A stretch of 64,000 nucleotides of DNA from Amycolatopsis sp. A133 (lineage in GTDB: Bacteria > Actinomycetota > Actinomycetes > Mycobacteriales > Pseudonocardiaceae): NCBI RefSeq assembly GCF_031082405.1, contig NZ_JAVHJU010000061.1:62001-126000 (forward strand), in the 5' to 3' direction. The notes below the pieces were generated by a model, which made no database searches, had not been told where the DNA came from, and saw nothing but the letters and a program-made list of their open reading frames with translations. Both the position numbers and the translations under genes were made by a program. Positions 16,129-25,500 of the stretch are shown here, piece by piece. Each line of letters opens with the position of its first letter. Position 1 is the stretch's first letter.

Positions 16129-17264
16129 GTTCGCCCTGCCTCTCGTTCCACCCTGTCCAGTTCGCCGGCCAGCCGGACCAGCGCGGGGTCGTCCGGCACC
16201 GGCGGGCCGTGGAGGACCGCGCCGACGTCGTTCGCCGCACGGCCGGTGCGCTCGCTCACCGCGGCCACCAGTGCCGCCGGGTCGGCGTCGCGCGGCAGGC
16301 CCAGCGCGGTCCGCAGCCGGCCGCGCGCCGCTTCCCGCAGCGTCTCACCCGCGTGCCCGGCGGCCTTCGCCCGGCGGTACAGCCGGGCGCGGCCCTCGGC
16401 CGTTTCGGCCGCGCGGACGACGATCGGCAGCGGCTCGGTGACCACCGGGCCGAGCCGCCGGGCCCGCCACAACGCCAGCAGGGCCACGGCGACGAACGCC
16501 TGCGCGGCCCCGTAGTACCAGCCGTCCGGGATCAGGTCGAAGATCGACTTGCGGGAGTCGTCCAGCGCCGGGTCCGTCGCCGACGGCAGGTACCAGACGA
16601 GCTTCGGGTGCGCGCCGAGCAGACGCAGCGCCAACGCCGCGTTGCCCTGTTCGGCGAGCCGCGCGTTGGTCAACGGCGCCGGCGAGCCGAGCAGCGTCGT
16701 CGTGCCGCCCGCGTCGGCGAGCTGCAGCAGCGTGCCGCCGCCGTCCTCGCCGGGGTAGCACGAGCGCGCGCCGGGCGAGGCGTAGCCGATCCCGCCCAGC
16801 GTGACCTCACCCGCCGCGACCGCCGCGGCGACCGTGCACTGCGGGCCCAAGGTCTCGACGTCGCTCCGGCCGGCCTGGTGCACCAGCGGCAGCGAATCGC
16901 GCAGCGTCGGCTCCCCCGGCGTCACCAGGACGACGTCGGCGGCCCGCTCCCGCAGCGTGTCGAACCGCTTCGCCGGGACCAGATCGGGCTGGGTGACGAG
17001 CAGCGTCGCGTCTTCGCCGGCCTCGTCGTCCGCTTCGGCGATCGTGTGCGCCGTCCGGACGTCCACGCCCTGGCCTTCCAGCAGTTTCGCGAGGGCGTGC
17101 GCACCACCGGGTTCGTACGAGCCGGGTTCGAGCGCGCCGTGCGTCTGCTCGCCGCGGCCGAGCAGGAGCAGGGCCCCGGCGACGAAGATCAGGGCGAGGA
17201 GGGCGAGCGGGATGCGTGCGCTGCGCCAGATCCGGCCCAGGCCGGGCGAAACCGCGGTGCTCAC
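16125..17264 (-). CDS. DUF4350 domain membrane protein
   Basis: This 379-aa protein has an N-terminal membrane helix (about residues 20-37, LALLALIFVAGALLLL), an extracellular DUF4350 domain (EPGSYEPGGAHALAKLLEGQGVDV, then TLLVTQPDLV and LVTPGEPTL) and a second helix near 277-295 (AAQAFVAVALLALWRARR), ending in a cytoplasmic tail. It belongs to the conserved DUF4129-DUF4350-MoxR-DUF58 gene set. A GTG start at 17264 overlaps the DUF4129 stop codon (GTGA). The extracellular domain resembles glutamine-amidotransferase-like folds, but no catalytic residues can be assigned. Confidence 0.87.
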   Translation of the reverse strand: MSTAVSPGLGRIWRSARIPLALLALIFVAGALLLLGRGEQTHGALEPGSYEPGGAHALAKLLEGQGVDVRTAHTIAEADDEAGEDATLLVTQPDLVPAKRFDTLRERAADVVLVTPGEPTLRDSLPLVHQAGRSDVETLGPQCTVAAAVAAGEVTLGGIGYASPGARSCYPGEDGGGTLLQLADAGGTTTLLGSPAPLTNARLAEQGNAALALRLLGAHPKLVWYLPSATDPALDDSRKSIFDLIPDGWYYGAAQAFVAVALLALWRARRLGPVVTEPLPIVVRAAETAEGRARLYRRAKAAGHAGETLREAARGRLRTALGLPRDADPAALVAAVSERTGRAANDVGAVLHGPPVPDDPALVRLAGELDRVEREAGRT

Positions 17265-17902
17265 GGGCCCGCCATGGCGACCGGCCGCTCACGACGGCAG
17301 CGTTCGTCCAGCTCGGTCAGCGTGCGGTAGGCCGCTTCGGTGCCTTCGCGGCCGCCGTAGTGGACGTCGTCGAAGAGCCGCGCACCCTGCCGCAGCTGAT
17401 CCGCGACGTTCGGCAGCAGCTGCCCGACTTCGGCGGCGGCCTCGTCCGCCGTCCGGCCGGAGCGCGGGTCGAGCAGCGCGCGTTCCTCCAGGGCCCGCAC
17501 GACGGCGCGGAAGCGGTCGCGGACGGCGTCGTCGAACCGGCTCGCGGCGGCGGCTTCCGCGGCCGACCGGCGGTACTCGTCGGCGCTCTTGCGCTTCTCC
17601 CCGAAGACCGTCCGGTCCACGCGGGAAGTGCGGGTGATCTTGCCCGTGCGCAGCAGGATCACCACGACGAGCACGATCAGCAGCGCGACGACCAGCAGCA
17701 CCCCGAAGATGCCGCCGGGCACGTCCGACGACAGGCTGTTCAGCAGCTCCTCGAGCCGCTCTCCCAGCCACTGCCCGATCTGCTGCAGGATGTTCGGCCG
17801 CGCGTCCCGGTACTTCGGGTCGGCCAGCTCCTCGGCGGCCGCGCGGCGGGCGGCGTCCCGGTCGATGTCGACCGGGACGTCCGTCAGCCGGAAGGTCACC
17901 AT
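17261..17902 (-). CDS. DUF4129 domain membrane protein
   Basis: A short external N-terminal region (LADPKYRDARPNILQQIGQW) precedes a single membrane helix (about 66-90) and a cytoplasmic DUF4129 helical domain (AAEAAAASRFDDAVRDRFRAVVRALEE; LDPRSGRTADEAA; FDDVHYGGREGTEAAY). The YGG and GRTADE motifs are typical of the family. Either ATG 17902 or GTG 17899 could be the start; the GTG overlaps the upstream stop codon as in the neighbouring genes. About 213 aa. Function unknown; it is always found with transglutaminase-like or MoxR/DUF58 loci, as here. Confidence 0.87.
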   Translation of the reverse strand: MVTFRLTDVPVDIDRDAARRAAAEELADPKYRDARPNILQQIGQWLGERLEELLNSLSSDVPGGIFGVLLVVALLIVLVVVILLRTGKITRTSRVDRTVFGEKRKSADEYRRSAAEAAAASRFDDAVRDRFRAVVRALEERALLDPRSGRTADEAAAEVGQLLPNVADQLRQGARLFDDVHYGGREGTEAAYRTLTELDERCRRERPVAMAGP

Positions 17903-19089
17903 GCCTGCGGCGGCTGCACCCCGGCCGCGCGGGCCAGCTCGATGTCCATGCCTTCGCGGCGCATCCGCTGGTCGAGGTAGACGATCACGGTGACCAGCGC
18001 GACGAACGGGATCGCGATCGTGCCGGCGATGATCTGGCCGGCCGACTGCAGCAGCAGCTCGCCGGTGCCCGGCACGGTCACCTTGCCCGGGTTGAACATC
18101 TGGCCGAACACGCCGGTGCCGATGGTGAACGGCAGCTGGATGATGTTCTGGAAGAACGACTGGATGACCCACGCCAGCAGCAGCACGCCGAGCACCCGCC
18201 AGAAGCCGCCGCCGACCAGCTTCACCGACCGCGAGAACGCCTGCCGGAACGTCCCGCGCTCGAGCACGAGCGCCGGGGCGGCCAGCGCCCAGAACGCCCA
18301 GGCGAGCACGCCCGGGATGATGCACAGCAGGATGCCGATGGTGCTCAGGAGCGCGTAGCCGAACGCCACGCCGAGCAGCGGCAGCAGCCGCGGCTGCACC
18401 TCGCGCCACGCGATGCCGAAGGTGACCTCCCGGCCCAGCGCGGCGCGGCCCATCACCGCGGCCATCAGGCCGGTGGTGACGGTCAGCAGGAACGTCGAGA
18501 CCAGCGTCGAGGAGATCAGCACCAGGATCAGATCGCCGAACGTGCCGAAGACGACGTTGCGGAGCTCCTCTTCGGTCGCCGCGGGGCCGAGCTCGACCGT
18601 CGTGGCGAAGCCCTCCAGGTCCGCGAGGGCGTACTTCTGCATGACGAACGTGAGCGCGGCGCTGATCACCGCCACCACCGCGCCGATGCCGAGCACCAGC
18701 AGCGCGTGCCGGCGGATCGCGGTGATCGCGCCGTCGAGGATGTCGCCGACGTTGAGCGGCCGCAGCGCGATCACGCCGGGCTTGCCGAGCCCGTGCGGGT
18801 TCCAGCGCGGCGGCTGGTACTGCGGCTGCTGCGCGGTGAACGGCGGCGGCTGGTGCGGCGCCTGCCGGCCGGGCGGCGCCGCCGGCGGGCCGGGTGCCTC
18901 CCAGCCGGGCGGCGGAGTGGCCTGCGTGTCCGGCGCCTGCCAGCCTCGCGGCGGCGTCGCCTGTGACGCAGCGTGATCTTCGGGCGGCTTCGGCTCACCC
19001 GATCCGGGGGCGGGAGCCTGGGGCACGCCCTGGCTCGGTGTCGGCGTGTCGGCGCCATCGCCGCCGGGCGCGCCACCGGTGTTTGTCAT
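17896..19089 (-). CDS. Multi-pass membrane protein with a proline-rich N-terminus (GPDPase membrane-domain-like)
   Basis: This 397-aa protein begins with about 115 residues of low-complexity Pro/Gly/Ala/Gln sequence, including two similar segments (GWQAPDTQATPP and GWEAPGPPAAPP). After RPLNVGDILDGAITAIRRHA come six or so membrane helices. The region resembles the membrane domain found in some glycerophosphodiester phosphodiesterases, but no catalytic domain is present. It is the first gene of the leftward membrane locus, starting at ATG 19089 with GAGGGG upstream and facing the divergent zinc peptidase at 19284. Its stop codon overlaps the DUF4129 start. Confidence 0.82.
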   Translation of the reverse strand: MTNTGGAPGGDGADTPTPSQGVPQAPAPGSGEPKPPEDHAASQATPPRGWQAPDTQATPPPGWEAPGPPAAPPGRQAPHQPPPFTAQQPQYQPPRWNPHGLGKPGVIALRPLNVGDILDGAITAIRRHALLVLGIGAVVAVISAALTFVMQKYALADLEGFATTVELGPAATEEELRNVVFGTFGDLILVLISSTLVSTFLLTVTTGLMAAVMGRAALGREVTFGIAWREVQPRLLPLLGVAFGYALLSTIGILLCIIPGVLAWAFWALAAPALVLERGTFRQAFSRSVKLVGGGFWRVLGVLLLAWVIQSFFQNIIQLPFTIGTGVFGQMFNPGKVTVPGTGELLLQSAGQIIAGTIAIPFVALVTVIVYLDQRMRREGMDIELARAAGVQPPQAW

Positions 19090-19283
19090 CGAAGCCCCTC
19101 GCCTGCAGTGCCTGCTTGCCGACACTCTCTCAGAGCCGGTTGCACCCGGCCAGACCTGGGGTGACGTCGGTGCGCCGTGACACCACGCGCACGGACGGGT
19201 GCGAGACGGCCCGTTCCCCCGATATGCTGAATGGCGGGATCGGGTACCCCCGGTCCGTACCGAGACCCTTCGGGACTGCCTAG

Positions 19284-20363
19284 ATGACGCAACCGCCCCC
19301 CGGCCAGGTACCGCCCCGCGGAACCGTCCAGCCGCCGCCGGTGCCGGATGCGCAACCGGATCTTCCGTGGCTGGGCCGCCCGCACACCGTGTCCGCACCG
19401 AAGCGCCGTTCGCCGGCGGCGGTGATCGGCGTCTGCCTCGGTGCAGTGGCCGTGCTGGTGCTCGGGCTGGTCGCGATCGTGGCCCTCAACCGCGACGAGA
19501 CCCCGCTGGCGAACCCGAACCTCCGTGACGTCCCGTCGTCCCAGGACGTCACGTCGCAGCTGCCGCCCGGCGGCGCCGGTGCCCCGGCTTCCGCGCCGGC
19601 GAGCCCGTCGGCCGAGCCGCCGACGCCCAGCGCGACCGGCCCGCAGAAGATCCTCAAGCTGGCCGATCACCCGATCCTGCAGGACCCCAACGCCGGCCTG
19701 CAGAACCGCGTCTGCACGCTGCCGCCCTGGCAGAGCACGCAGGCGGGCGCGGAAGCGTTCTTCACCGCCGCCAGCAAGTGCCTCGACGCGGCGTGGGGCC
19801 CGTTCCTCGACGCCTACCACCTGCCGTTCACGCCGCCGTCGCTGCACTTCCCGACCGGCGCGAGCTTCGAGACCGAGTGCGGCACCATCCAGGTCGGCAT
19901 CGCGACCGCCGCGTACTACTGCGAAAACAACCTGTACGTCCCGTTCCGCGGCCTGCAGACCGACCAGTACGGCAACAACCCCGGCGTCTACCTGGCCCTG
20001 TTCGCCCACGAGTACGGCCACCACGTGCAGGAGGTCGCCGGGCTGATGGACGCGGCCTGGCAGAAGATCTACGAAGCGGGCCAGAACAGCCCGGCGGGGC
20101 TCGAGATGTCGCGGCGCAAGGAACTGCAGGCCCAGTGCTTCTCGGGCATGTTCCTCGGCGCGCACGTCGACCAGGGCGGCACGATCACCCGCGACATGTA
20201 CAACAAGGCCTGGAACGACCAGGAGACCCGCGGCGACAACACCTCCCGCAGCCACGACCACGGCACCAACGCGCACTACGCGTCCTGGTGGCGGGCGGGC
20301 GCGACGAGCAACCGGATCGCCGACTGCAACACCTTCGCGGCGCCGTCGTCCGAGGTCAGCTAG
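19284..20363 (+). CDS. YpfJ-type putative neutral zinc metallopeptidase, copy 2
   Basis: This 359-aa paralogue of the gene at 10571 has a short proline-rich N-terminus, one membrane helix (about 47-67), a Pro/Ala/Ser linker and the external peptidase domain. The zinc motif is His242-Glu-Tyr-Gly-His246, followed by RKELQAQCFSGMFLGAHV. A -10-like TATGCT at 19222 resembles the one before copy 1. Cys residues at matching positions in both copies (VCTLPPWQ, CLDAAW, TECG, YYCENN, ADCN) suggest conserved disulfides outside the cell. The last 8 bp overlap the end of the convergent gene. Confidence 0.9.
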   Translation: MTQPPPGQVPPRGTVQPPPVPDAQPDLPWLGRPHTVSAPKRRSPAAVIGVCLGAVAVLVLGLVAIVALNRDETPLANPNLRDVPSSQDVTSQLPPGGAGAPASAPASPSAEPPTPSATGPQKILKLADHPILQDPNAGLQNRVCTLPPWQSTQAGAEAFFTAASKCLDAAWGPFLDAYHLPFTPPSLHFPTGASFETECGTIQVGIATAAYYCENNLYVPFRGLQTDQYGNNPGVYLALFAHEYGHHVQEVAGLMDAAWQKIYEAGQNSPAGLEMSRRKELQAQCFSGMFLGAHVDQGGTITRDMYNKAWNDQETRGDNTSRSHDHGTNAHYASWWRAGATSNRIADCNTFAAPSSEVS

Positions 20364-20826
20364 CCGTTTTGGGTCCGGCTGTCTTGCTGCGCAGCGGGAT
20401 GCTCAGCCAGAGGTAGACGAACATCCCGCCGGAGAAGCACGCGAACACCAGCAGCGCGAGCCCCAGCGGGCGCCGGGCGTCCGACGCGCCCATCGACGTG
20501 TCCGCGGCGTGGACGGTGACCGCGCCCTGGTCCGGCAGCACGTCCGGCACGGCGACCTCGATGCGCTCGCCCTGGCCGTGCCCGCAGCCGTCGAGCGTGC
20601 CGTCGTGGGCCTTCCCGGCGACGGTGAACCGCACGGTTTCCTTCGCGTCCGGCCGGTCGCACGGCGCCGGCTTGGTCACCTCCGCCTGCACCGGGGCACC
20701 GAGGACGTCGTTGCCGATGCCCAGCAGCCCCGGCCCGGCCAGCCAGGCGAGCAGCACGACGAGCACACCCGCCGCGGCGGGGATCGCCACCGTGGGCCAC
20801 TTGAGTGCGAGGGATCGCGGGGGCAC
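20356..20826 (-). CDS. Small two-helix membrane protein, unknown function
   Basis: This predicted 156-aa protein has helices near residues 14-33 (PAAAGVLVVLLAWLAGPGLL) and 122-145 (LALLVFACFSGGMFVYLWLSIPL). Between them lies an external domain with two Cys (CDRPDAK and DGCGHGQGE) that could form a disulfide. I do not recognise the family. The GTG start at 20826 is the first in frame. The gene ends inside the last 8 bp of the convergent peptidase gene. The distinct two-helix topology supports a real gene. Confidence 0.7.
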   Translation of the reverse strand: MPPRSLALKWPTVAIPAAAGVLVVLLAWLAGPGLLGIGNDVLGAPVQAEVTKPAPCDRPDAKETVRFTVAGKAHDGTLDGCGHGQGERIEVAVPDVLPDQGAVTVHAADTSMGASDARRPLGLALLVFACFSGGMFVYLWLSIPLRSKTAGPKTAS

Positions 20827-20871
20827 CCGGCCATGGTTCCAGATCCCGCGGGCAAAACCCAGGTGCCCTGG

Positions 20872-21951
20872 TTACCGCTCGATCTTCTCCGTCTGCGTGA
20901 CCTTCTTGACGTACAGCAGCTTGTCGCCCGGTTCGATGGCGTCCGCCTGCGGGGCGTCGATGCGGTAGAGGACGCCGTCGCGGACCAGGCCGAGGACGAG
21001 GTCGGCCAGGTGCCGCGGCGACCCGCCCTCCTCCGACGGCTCGACCGGCCGCTCGGCGATCGCCAAGCCGGACTCGGGCGTCAGCAGGTCCTCCATGATG
21101 TCCACGACCAGCGGCGTCGACGTCGCCATGCCGAGCAGCCGCCCGGCCGTCTCGCTGGAGACGACGACCTGGTTGGCGCCCGACTGCTTGAGGAGGTGGA
21201 CGTTCTCCGCCTCCCGCACCGACGCGACGATGTGCGCCTTGGGCGCCAGCTCGCGGGCGGTGAGCGTGACGAGCACCGCCGTGTCGTCGCGGTTCGGGGC
21301 GACCACGACCGCGCGCGCGTGCTGCACCGCGGCCACGCGCAGGACGTCCGCCCGGGTGGCCGAGCCGTGCACGGCGACGAGGCCGAGCGCGCTCGCCGCG
21401 TCGAGGGCCTGCTGATCGGTGTCGACGACGACGATCTGGCCCGGTTCGGCGTTCTCGTCACCGAGCAGCGCGTTGACGGCGGACCGGCCCTTGGTGCCGA
21501 ACCCGACGACGACCGTGTGGTCGCGCACCTTCGTCCTCCACTTCTGGATCTTGAACGCCTGGCGGGAACGCTCGGTGAGCACCTCGAGGGTGGTCCCGAC
21601 CAGGACGATGAGGAAGAGCACGCGCAGCGGGGTGATCACCAGGACGTTCACCAGCCGGGCGGACGACGTCGCCGGCGCGATGTCGCCGTAGCCGGTCGTC
21701 GACAGCGAGACGGTGGCGTAGTACAGGCTGTCCAGCAGGGACAGACCGTCGCCGTTCGCGTCGCGGTAGCCGTCGCGGTCGAGGTAGACGATGACCACCG
21801 TGGCCAGCAACGCGAGCAGCGCGCCGATGATCCGCTTGACGATCGAGCGGAGCGGGCTGACCGTCAGCTCCGGCATCCGCAGGATGCCGACGAGCTCGTG
21901 ATCGGGCCGATCGGTGAGACTGCCCAGCGGCAACCGCTTCAGGGCCTTCAT
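20872..21951 (-). CDS. Two-helix potassium channel with TrkA-N (RCK) domain
   Basis: The pore has two membrane helices (about 41-57 and 102-125) flanking the K+ selectivity filter TTGYGD (residues 85-90). A cytoplasmic RCK domain follows, with the nucleotide-binding loop VVVGFGTKGRSAVNAL (about 147-162) and acidic VVDTDQQAL. A C-terminal TrkA-C-like part ends in DKLLYVKKV. RCK channels gate K+ flux in response to nucleotides or ions. The gene is the counterpart of M. tuberculosis Rv3200c, which also lies between nudC and adnB (recalled synteny). Length 359 aa, ATG start. Confidence 0.93.
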   Translation of the reverse strand: MKALKRLPLGSLTDRPDHELVGILRMPELTVSPLRSIVKRIIGALLALLATVVIVYLDRDGYRDANGDGLSLLDSLYYATVSLSTTGYGDIAPATSSARLVNVLVITPLRVLFLIVLVGTTLEVLTERSRQAFKIQKWRTKVRDHTVVVGFGTKGRSAVNALLGDENAEPGQIVVVDTDQQALDAASALGLVAVHGSATRADVLRVAAVQHARAVVVAPNRDDTAVLVTLTARELAPKAHIVASVREAENVHLLKQSGANQVVVSSETAGRLLGMATSTPLVVDIMEDLLTPESGLAIAERPVEPSEEGGSPRHLADLVLGLVRDGVLYRIDAPQADAIEPGDKLLYVKKVTQTEKIER

Positions 21952-22042
21952 GCACCTGCTCCCGGTGGCAGGTGTCGAGCGTCACTCACGCCCGGAGGAT
22001 AGCCGAACCGGACACCCGCCCGCCGCGTGGAACGATGAGTTC

Positions 22043-22411
22043 ATGGCAACCTCGCAACGGCCCGCCCACGTCCTGGCCGGTGTGCTGGGCACGATGGGTG
22101 TCCTGCACTTCGCCGTCCCCAAGCCGTTCGACGGGCTGATCCCCGCTTCGCTGCCCGGTTCGCGCCGGGCGTGGACGTACGGCTCGGGCGTCGCGGAGCT
22201 GGCGGTCGCGGCCGCGGTGGCGGCACCCCGCACCCGCCGTCTCGGCGGCCTGGCGGCGGCCCTGCTGTTCCTGGGCGTCTTCCCGGGAAACGTCAAGATG
22301 GCCATCGACGCCCGCACGGCCCCGGCCCCCCGCCGCGCGATCGCCTGGGCCCGCCTCCCGCTCCAGTGGCCGTTGATCGCCTGGGCCCTGAAGGTCCGCA
22401 ACAACGCGTAA
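22043..22411 (+). CDS. DoxX-like small membrane protein
   Basis: This 122-aa protein has four hydrophobic segments, including HVLAGVLGTMGVLHF and AALLFLGVFPGNVKMAIDA, a pattern seen in DoxX/YphA-like proteins (MGVLHFAVPKPFDGLIP is characteristic). The start is ATG 22043; a longer open frame upstream overlaps the channel promoter and is unlikely. It converges on adnB, with a family B repeat array filling the gap. The function of the family is poorly defined; some members take part in redox or membrane stress responses. Confidence 0.8.
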   Translation: MATSQRPAHVLAGVLGTMGVLHFAVPKPFDGLIPASLPGSRRAWTYGSGVAELAVAAAVAAPRTRRLGGLAAALLFLGVFPGNVKMAIDARTAPAPRRAIAWARLPLQWPLIAWALKVRNNA

Positions 22412-22414
22412 CCC

Positions 22415-22540
22415 GCGTGATCAGAGGGGCATCACACGTGTCTGAGCGGGCATCACCCGTGTCTGAAGGGGCATCACGGCCGATGCCCGCCTGATCACAC
22501 GTGATGCCCCTCCAATCACGTGAGATGCCCCGCGAATCAC
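22415..22540. repeat. Family B array 1: 21-bp units in inverted arrangement
   Basis: Three units on the left (GGGCATCAC-type, recurring every 21 bp) are followed by three in the opposite orientation (GATGCCC-type), meeting near 22476-22482. The whole can fold into a long hairpin. Units carry ATCACGTGAG- or ATCACACGTG-like cores. The adnB stop codon lies inside the last unit (TCA within AATCACG). The array fills the gap between convergent genes and probably acts as a bidirectional terminator. Confidence 0.9.
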
Positions 22541-25500
22541 GCCTCGGGGAGGTCGCGGAGGAGGCTGCGGAGGCCTTCGGGGTCCAGCAGGTCCGCCGGG
22601 CGGACCGTGCGGTTCGCGCGGACGTAGTGGAACGCCGCGCGGACCTGCTCCACCGGGACGCTCTTCAACGCCGCCCACGCCATCCGGTAGGCCGCGAGCT
22701 GGACCGACAGGGCCGGCAAACGGGATTCCGGTGGGACCGCGCCGGTCTTCCAGTCGACCACCGTCCAGCCGCCGTCGGGGTCGGCGAAGACCGCGTCCAT
22801 GCGGCCGCGCAGGGTGATGCCTTCGACGTCGGCCGAGAACGTCACCTCCACCGCCACCGGCACCCGGGACGCCCACTCGCTCTTCTCGAACTCCGTCTGC
22901 AGTTCCTCGAAGTCCGCGTCGGGGGCCTCGCCGAAGTCGGCCGCGCCCGGGAGGTCGTCGATCTCGATGAGCTGGTCGCCCGCGAACCGGCGTTCCAGCC
23001 AGCCGTGGAATTCGGTGCCGCGGCGGGCGAAGCTGTTGGGTTCCACCGGGAGCGGCCGGCGCAGGTCGCGGGCCAGCCGCGCGGCGTCGTCGGCCAGTGT
23101 CACCAGCTGGCTCACCGAAAGCCGCGACGGCAGCGGGACCCGCTTGACCTGGTCGTCCTTGCGCGCCCACTCCTCCAGCAGGACGTCGGTGTCGGTCAGC
23201 CAGCCGTCCGGATCGTCCTCTTCGGAGGCTTCGGCCTCCGGCGGCGAAGCGAGCGCCTCGGACACCAGCTCCACGCCGGTCTGCACGCCGGTGCGGCGGT
23301 CGGCCAGGGGATCGAGCGGCCAGCGCGCCGCCCGCGAGTCCGACAGCAGCGGGTTCTCGTCGTCCTCGGTGGGTTCCGGCGCCCACTCGGCGAGCTCGCC
23401 GACGCCGGTCTCGCGCAGGACACCGGCGATCTCGGTGAGGAACTCCGACGGTCCCTTGGCCCGGCTGCTGCTTTCGTTCCACCAGTGCCCCGAGACGAGC
23501 AGCGCGTGCTCGGACCGCGTCAGCGCGACGTAGCAGAGCCGCCGTTCCTCCGCCTGCTCCCGCTCGACGAACCCGGCTTCGTGCAACTCCAGTCCTTCTT
23601 GGACTTCCTTGCGGTCGTAACCCTCGGCGATCCGCAGCTCGGGCAGGTCCTGGGCGTCGCCCCGCAGCTTCGCCGGCAGCGACGTCGCCGTCCGCAGCCA
23701 CGACGACGACCGCCGCCGTCCGGGGAACACCTCGCGCACCAGGTGCGGCACGGCGACGACTTCCCACTCGAGGCCCTTCGCCGAGTGCACGGTCAGCACC
23801 TGCACCCGGTCCGGCACGACCTCGACCTCGCCGGGGGTGAGCCCGTCCTCGGCGTGCGCGGCGGTGTTCAGGTAGTCCACAAAGGACAGCAGGGTCGCCG
23901 TCGGCGCGGTCTCGGCGTAGTCGGTGACGACTTCCGCGAACGCGTCCAGGTGCGCGCGTCCCGCGGAACCCGGGCGCGCCAAGGATTCCACGTCCAGGAG
24001 CATCGTGCGTTCGACGTCGGCGACCAGCTCCGGCAGCGACTGGTCGAGCCGCCGCCGCAACGCGGCCAGCTCCCAGCCGATCCGCCGGATGCGTTTGTAG
24101 CCTTCTTCGGAATACCGCGCCGGGTCACCCGGCTCGTCGATGGCGTCGATCAGCCCGGCCTGCTCGACGCGCTCGACGACCAGCTCCGGCGTGTCCGGCT
24201 TCTCCGGGCTGGAGAGCTCGCCGGCCCGGCGCCACAGCGCGGCGACGTCGGCGGCCGCGAGCCGCCAGCGGGCCCCGGTCAGCAGCCGGGCCGCCGCGCT
24301 GCCGGACAGCGGGTCCGCGAGCACCTTCAACGTCGAAACGAGGTCCGCGACCTCGGGCTCGTCCAGCAGCCCGCCCAGCCCGACGACCTCGACCGGCAGC
24401 CCGCGCGCCCGCAGTTCGGCGGCGATCGGCGCCATGTCGGCGCGGCGCCGCACGAGCACCGCGGCGGTCGGCGGCTTGCCGGTCTCTTCCTGGTGGGCGT
24501 ACCAGCGCCGGGCGAGGGCGTCGGCGACCCACCCGCGTTCGGCGCGGACGTCGGGGAGCAGCGCGCACGCGACGTCCGCGGGCCCCGCGCCTTCCCGCGC
24601 GCGCAGCCGTTCGACGCCGAGTCCGCTGGCCCGCAGCGGTTCGGCGATCGCGTTGGCGAGGTCCAGGATTTCCGGTGGGTTGCGGAAACTGGTCAGCAGC
24701 CCGAATTCGTGCGCGGGGGCGAGGCGTTCGCCGTCGAAGCGCGGGAAGTCCGTGGTGAACCGGGGCAGGTTGGCGGCGCTGGCGCCGCGCCAGCCGTAGA
24801 TCGCCTGCGCCGGGTCGCCGACCGCGGTGACCGGCATGGGCGGGTTCTCGACGCCGCCGAACAGCGCCCGCAGCAGCACGCGCTGGGCGTGTCCGGTGTC
24901 CTGGTATTCGTCCAGCAGCACGGCGCCGTAGCGTTCCCGCTCGCCGCGCACGACCGACGGGTACCCACCGGCCAGCTGGGCGGCCAGCGACATCTGGTCG
25001 GCGAAGTCCAGGGCGCCTTCGTTGCGCTTGCGCCGGTGGTAGTCCTCGACCAGGGGCAGCAGCGCGAGCCGGAAGTGCTGCGCCGCCATGATTTCGGTCA
25101 GTTTCTGCGGCAGCGCCGCCCGTTGCCCCTTGGCGCGCGGGGCGCTTTCGATGACGCGGCACAGCCACGTCGTGTACTCGGCGAGCTGCTCGGTGGAGAC
25201 GAGGTGCTCGCCCAGCTCCCCGGCCAGGGTGAGCAGGTCGGCGGTGACGGTCGGCGGGACGCGGTCGGTGTCGAGTTCGTTGTCCCAAGTGGACACGACG
25301 CGGTGCGCGATCTGCCACGACGAGGTTTCCGACAGCAGCCGGACGCCGGGCTGGACCGGCAGCCGCAGGCCGTGTTCGGACAGCAGGCGCCCGGCGTAGG
25401 CGTGGTAGGTGAGGACTGTGGGTTCGCCGGCGACCACCGTGGACCGCAGGCCGCCGGTGGGGTCGAGCCGGTCGAGCAGCCCGGACCCGGCGAGGCGGCG

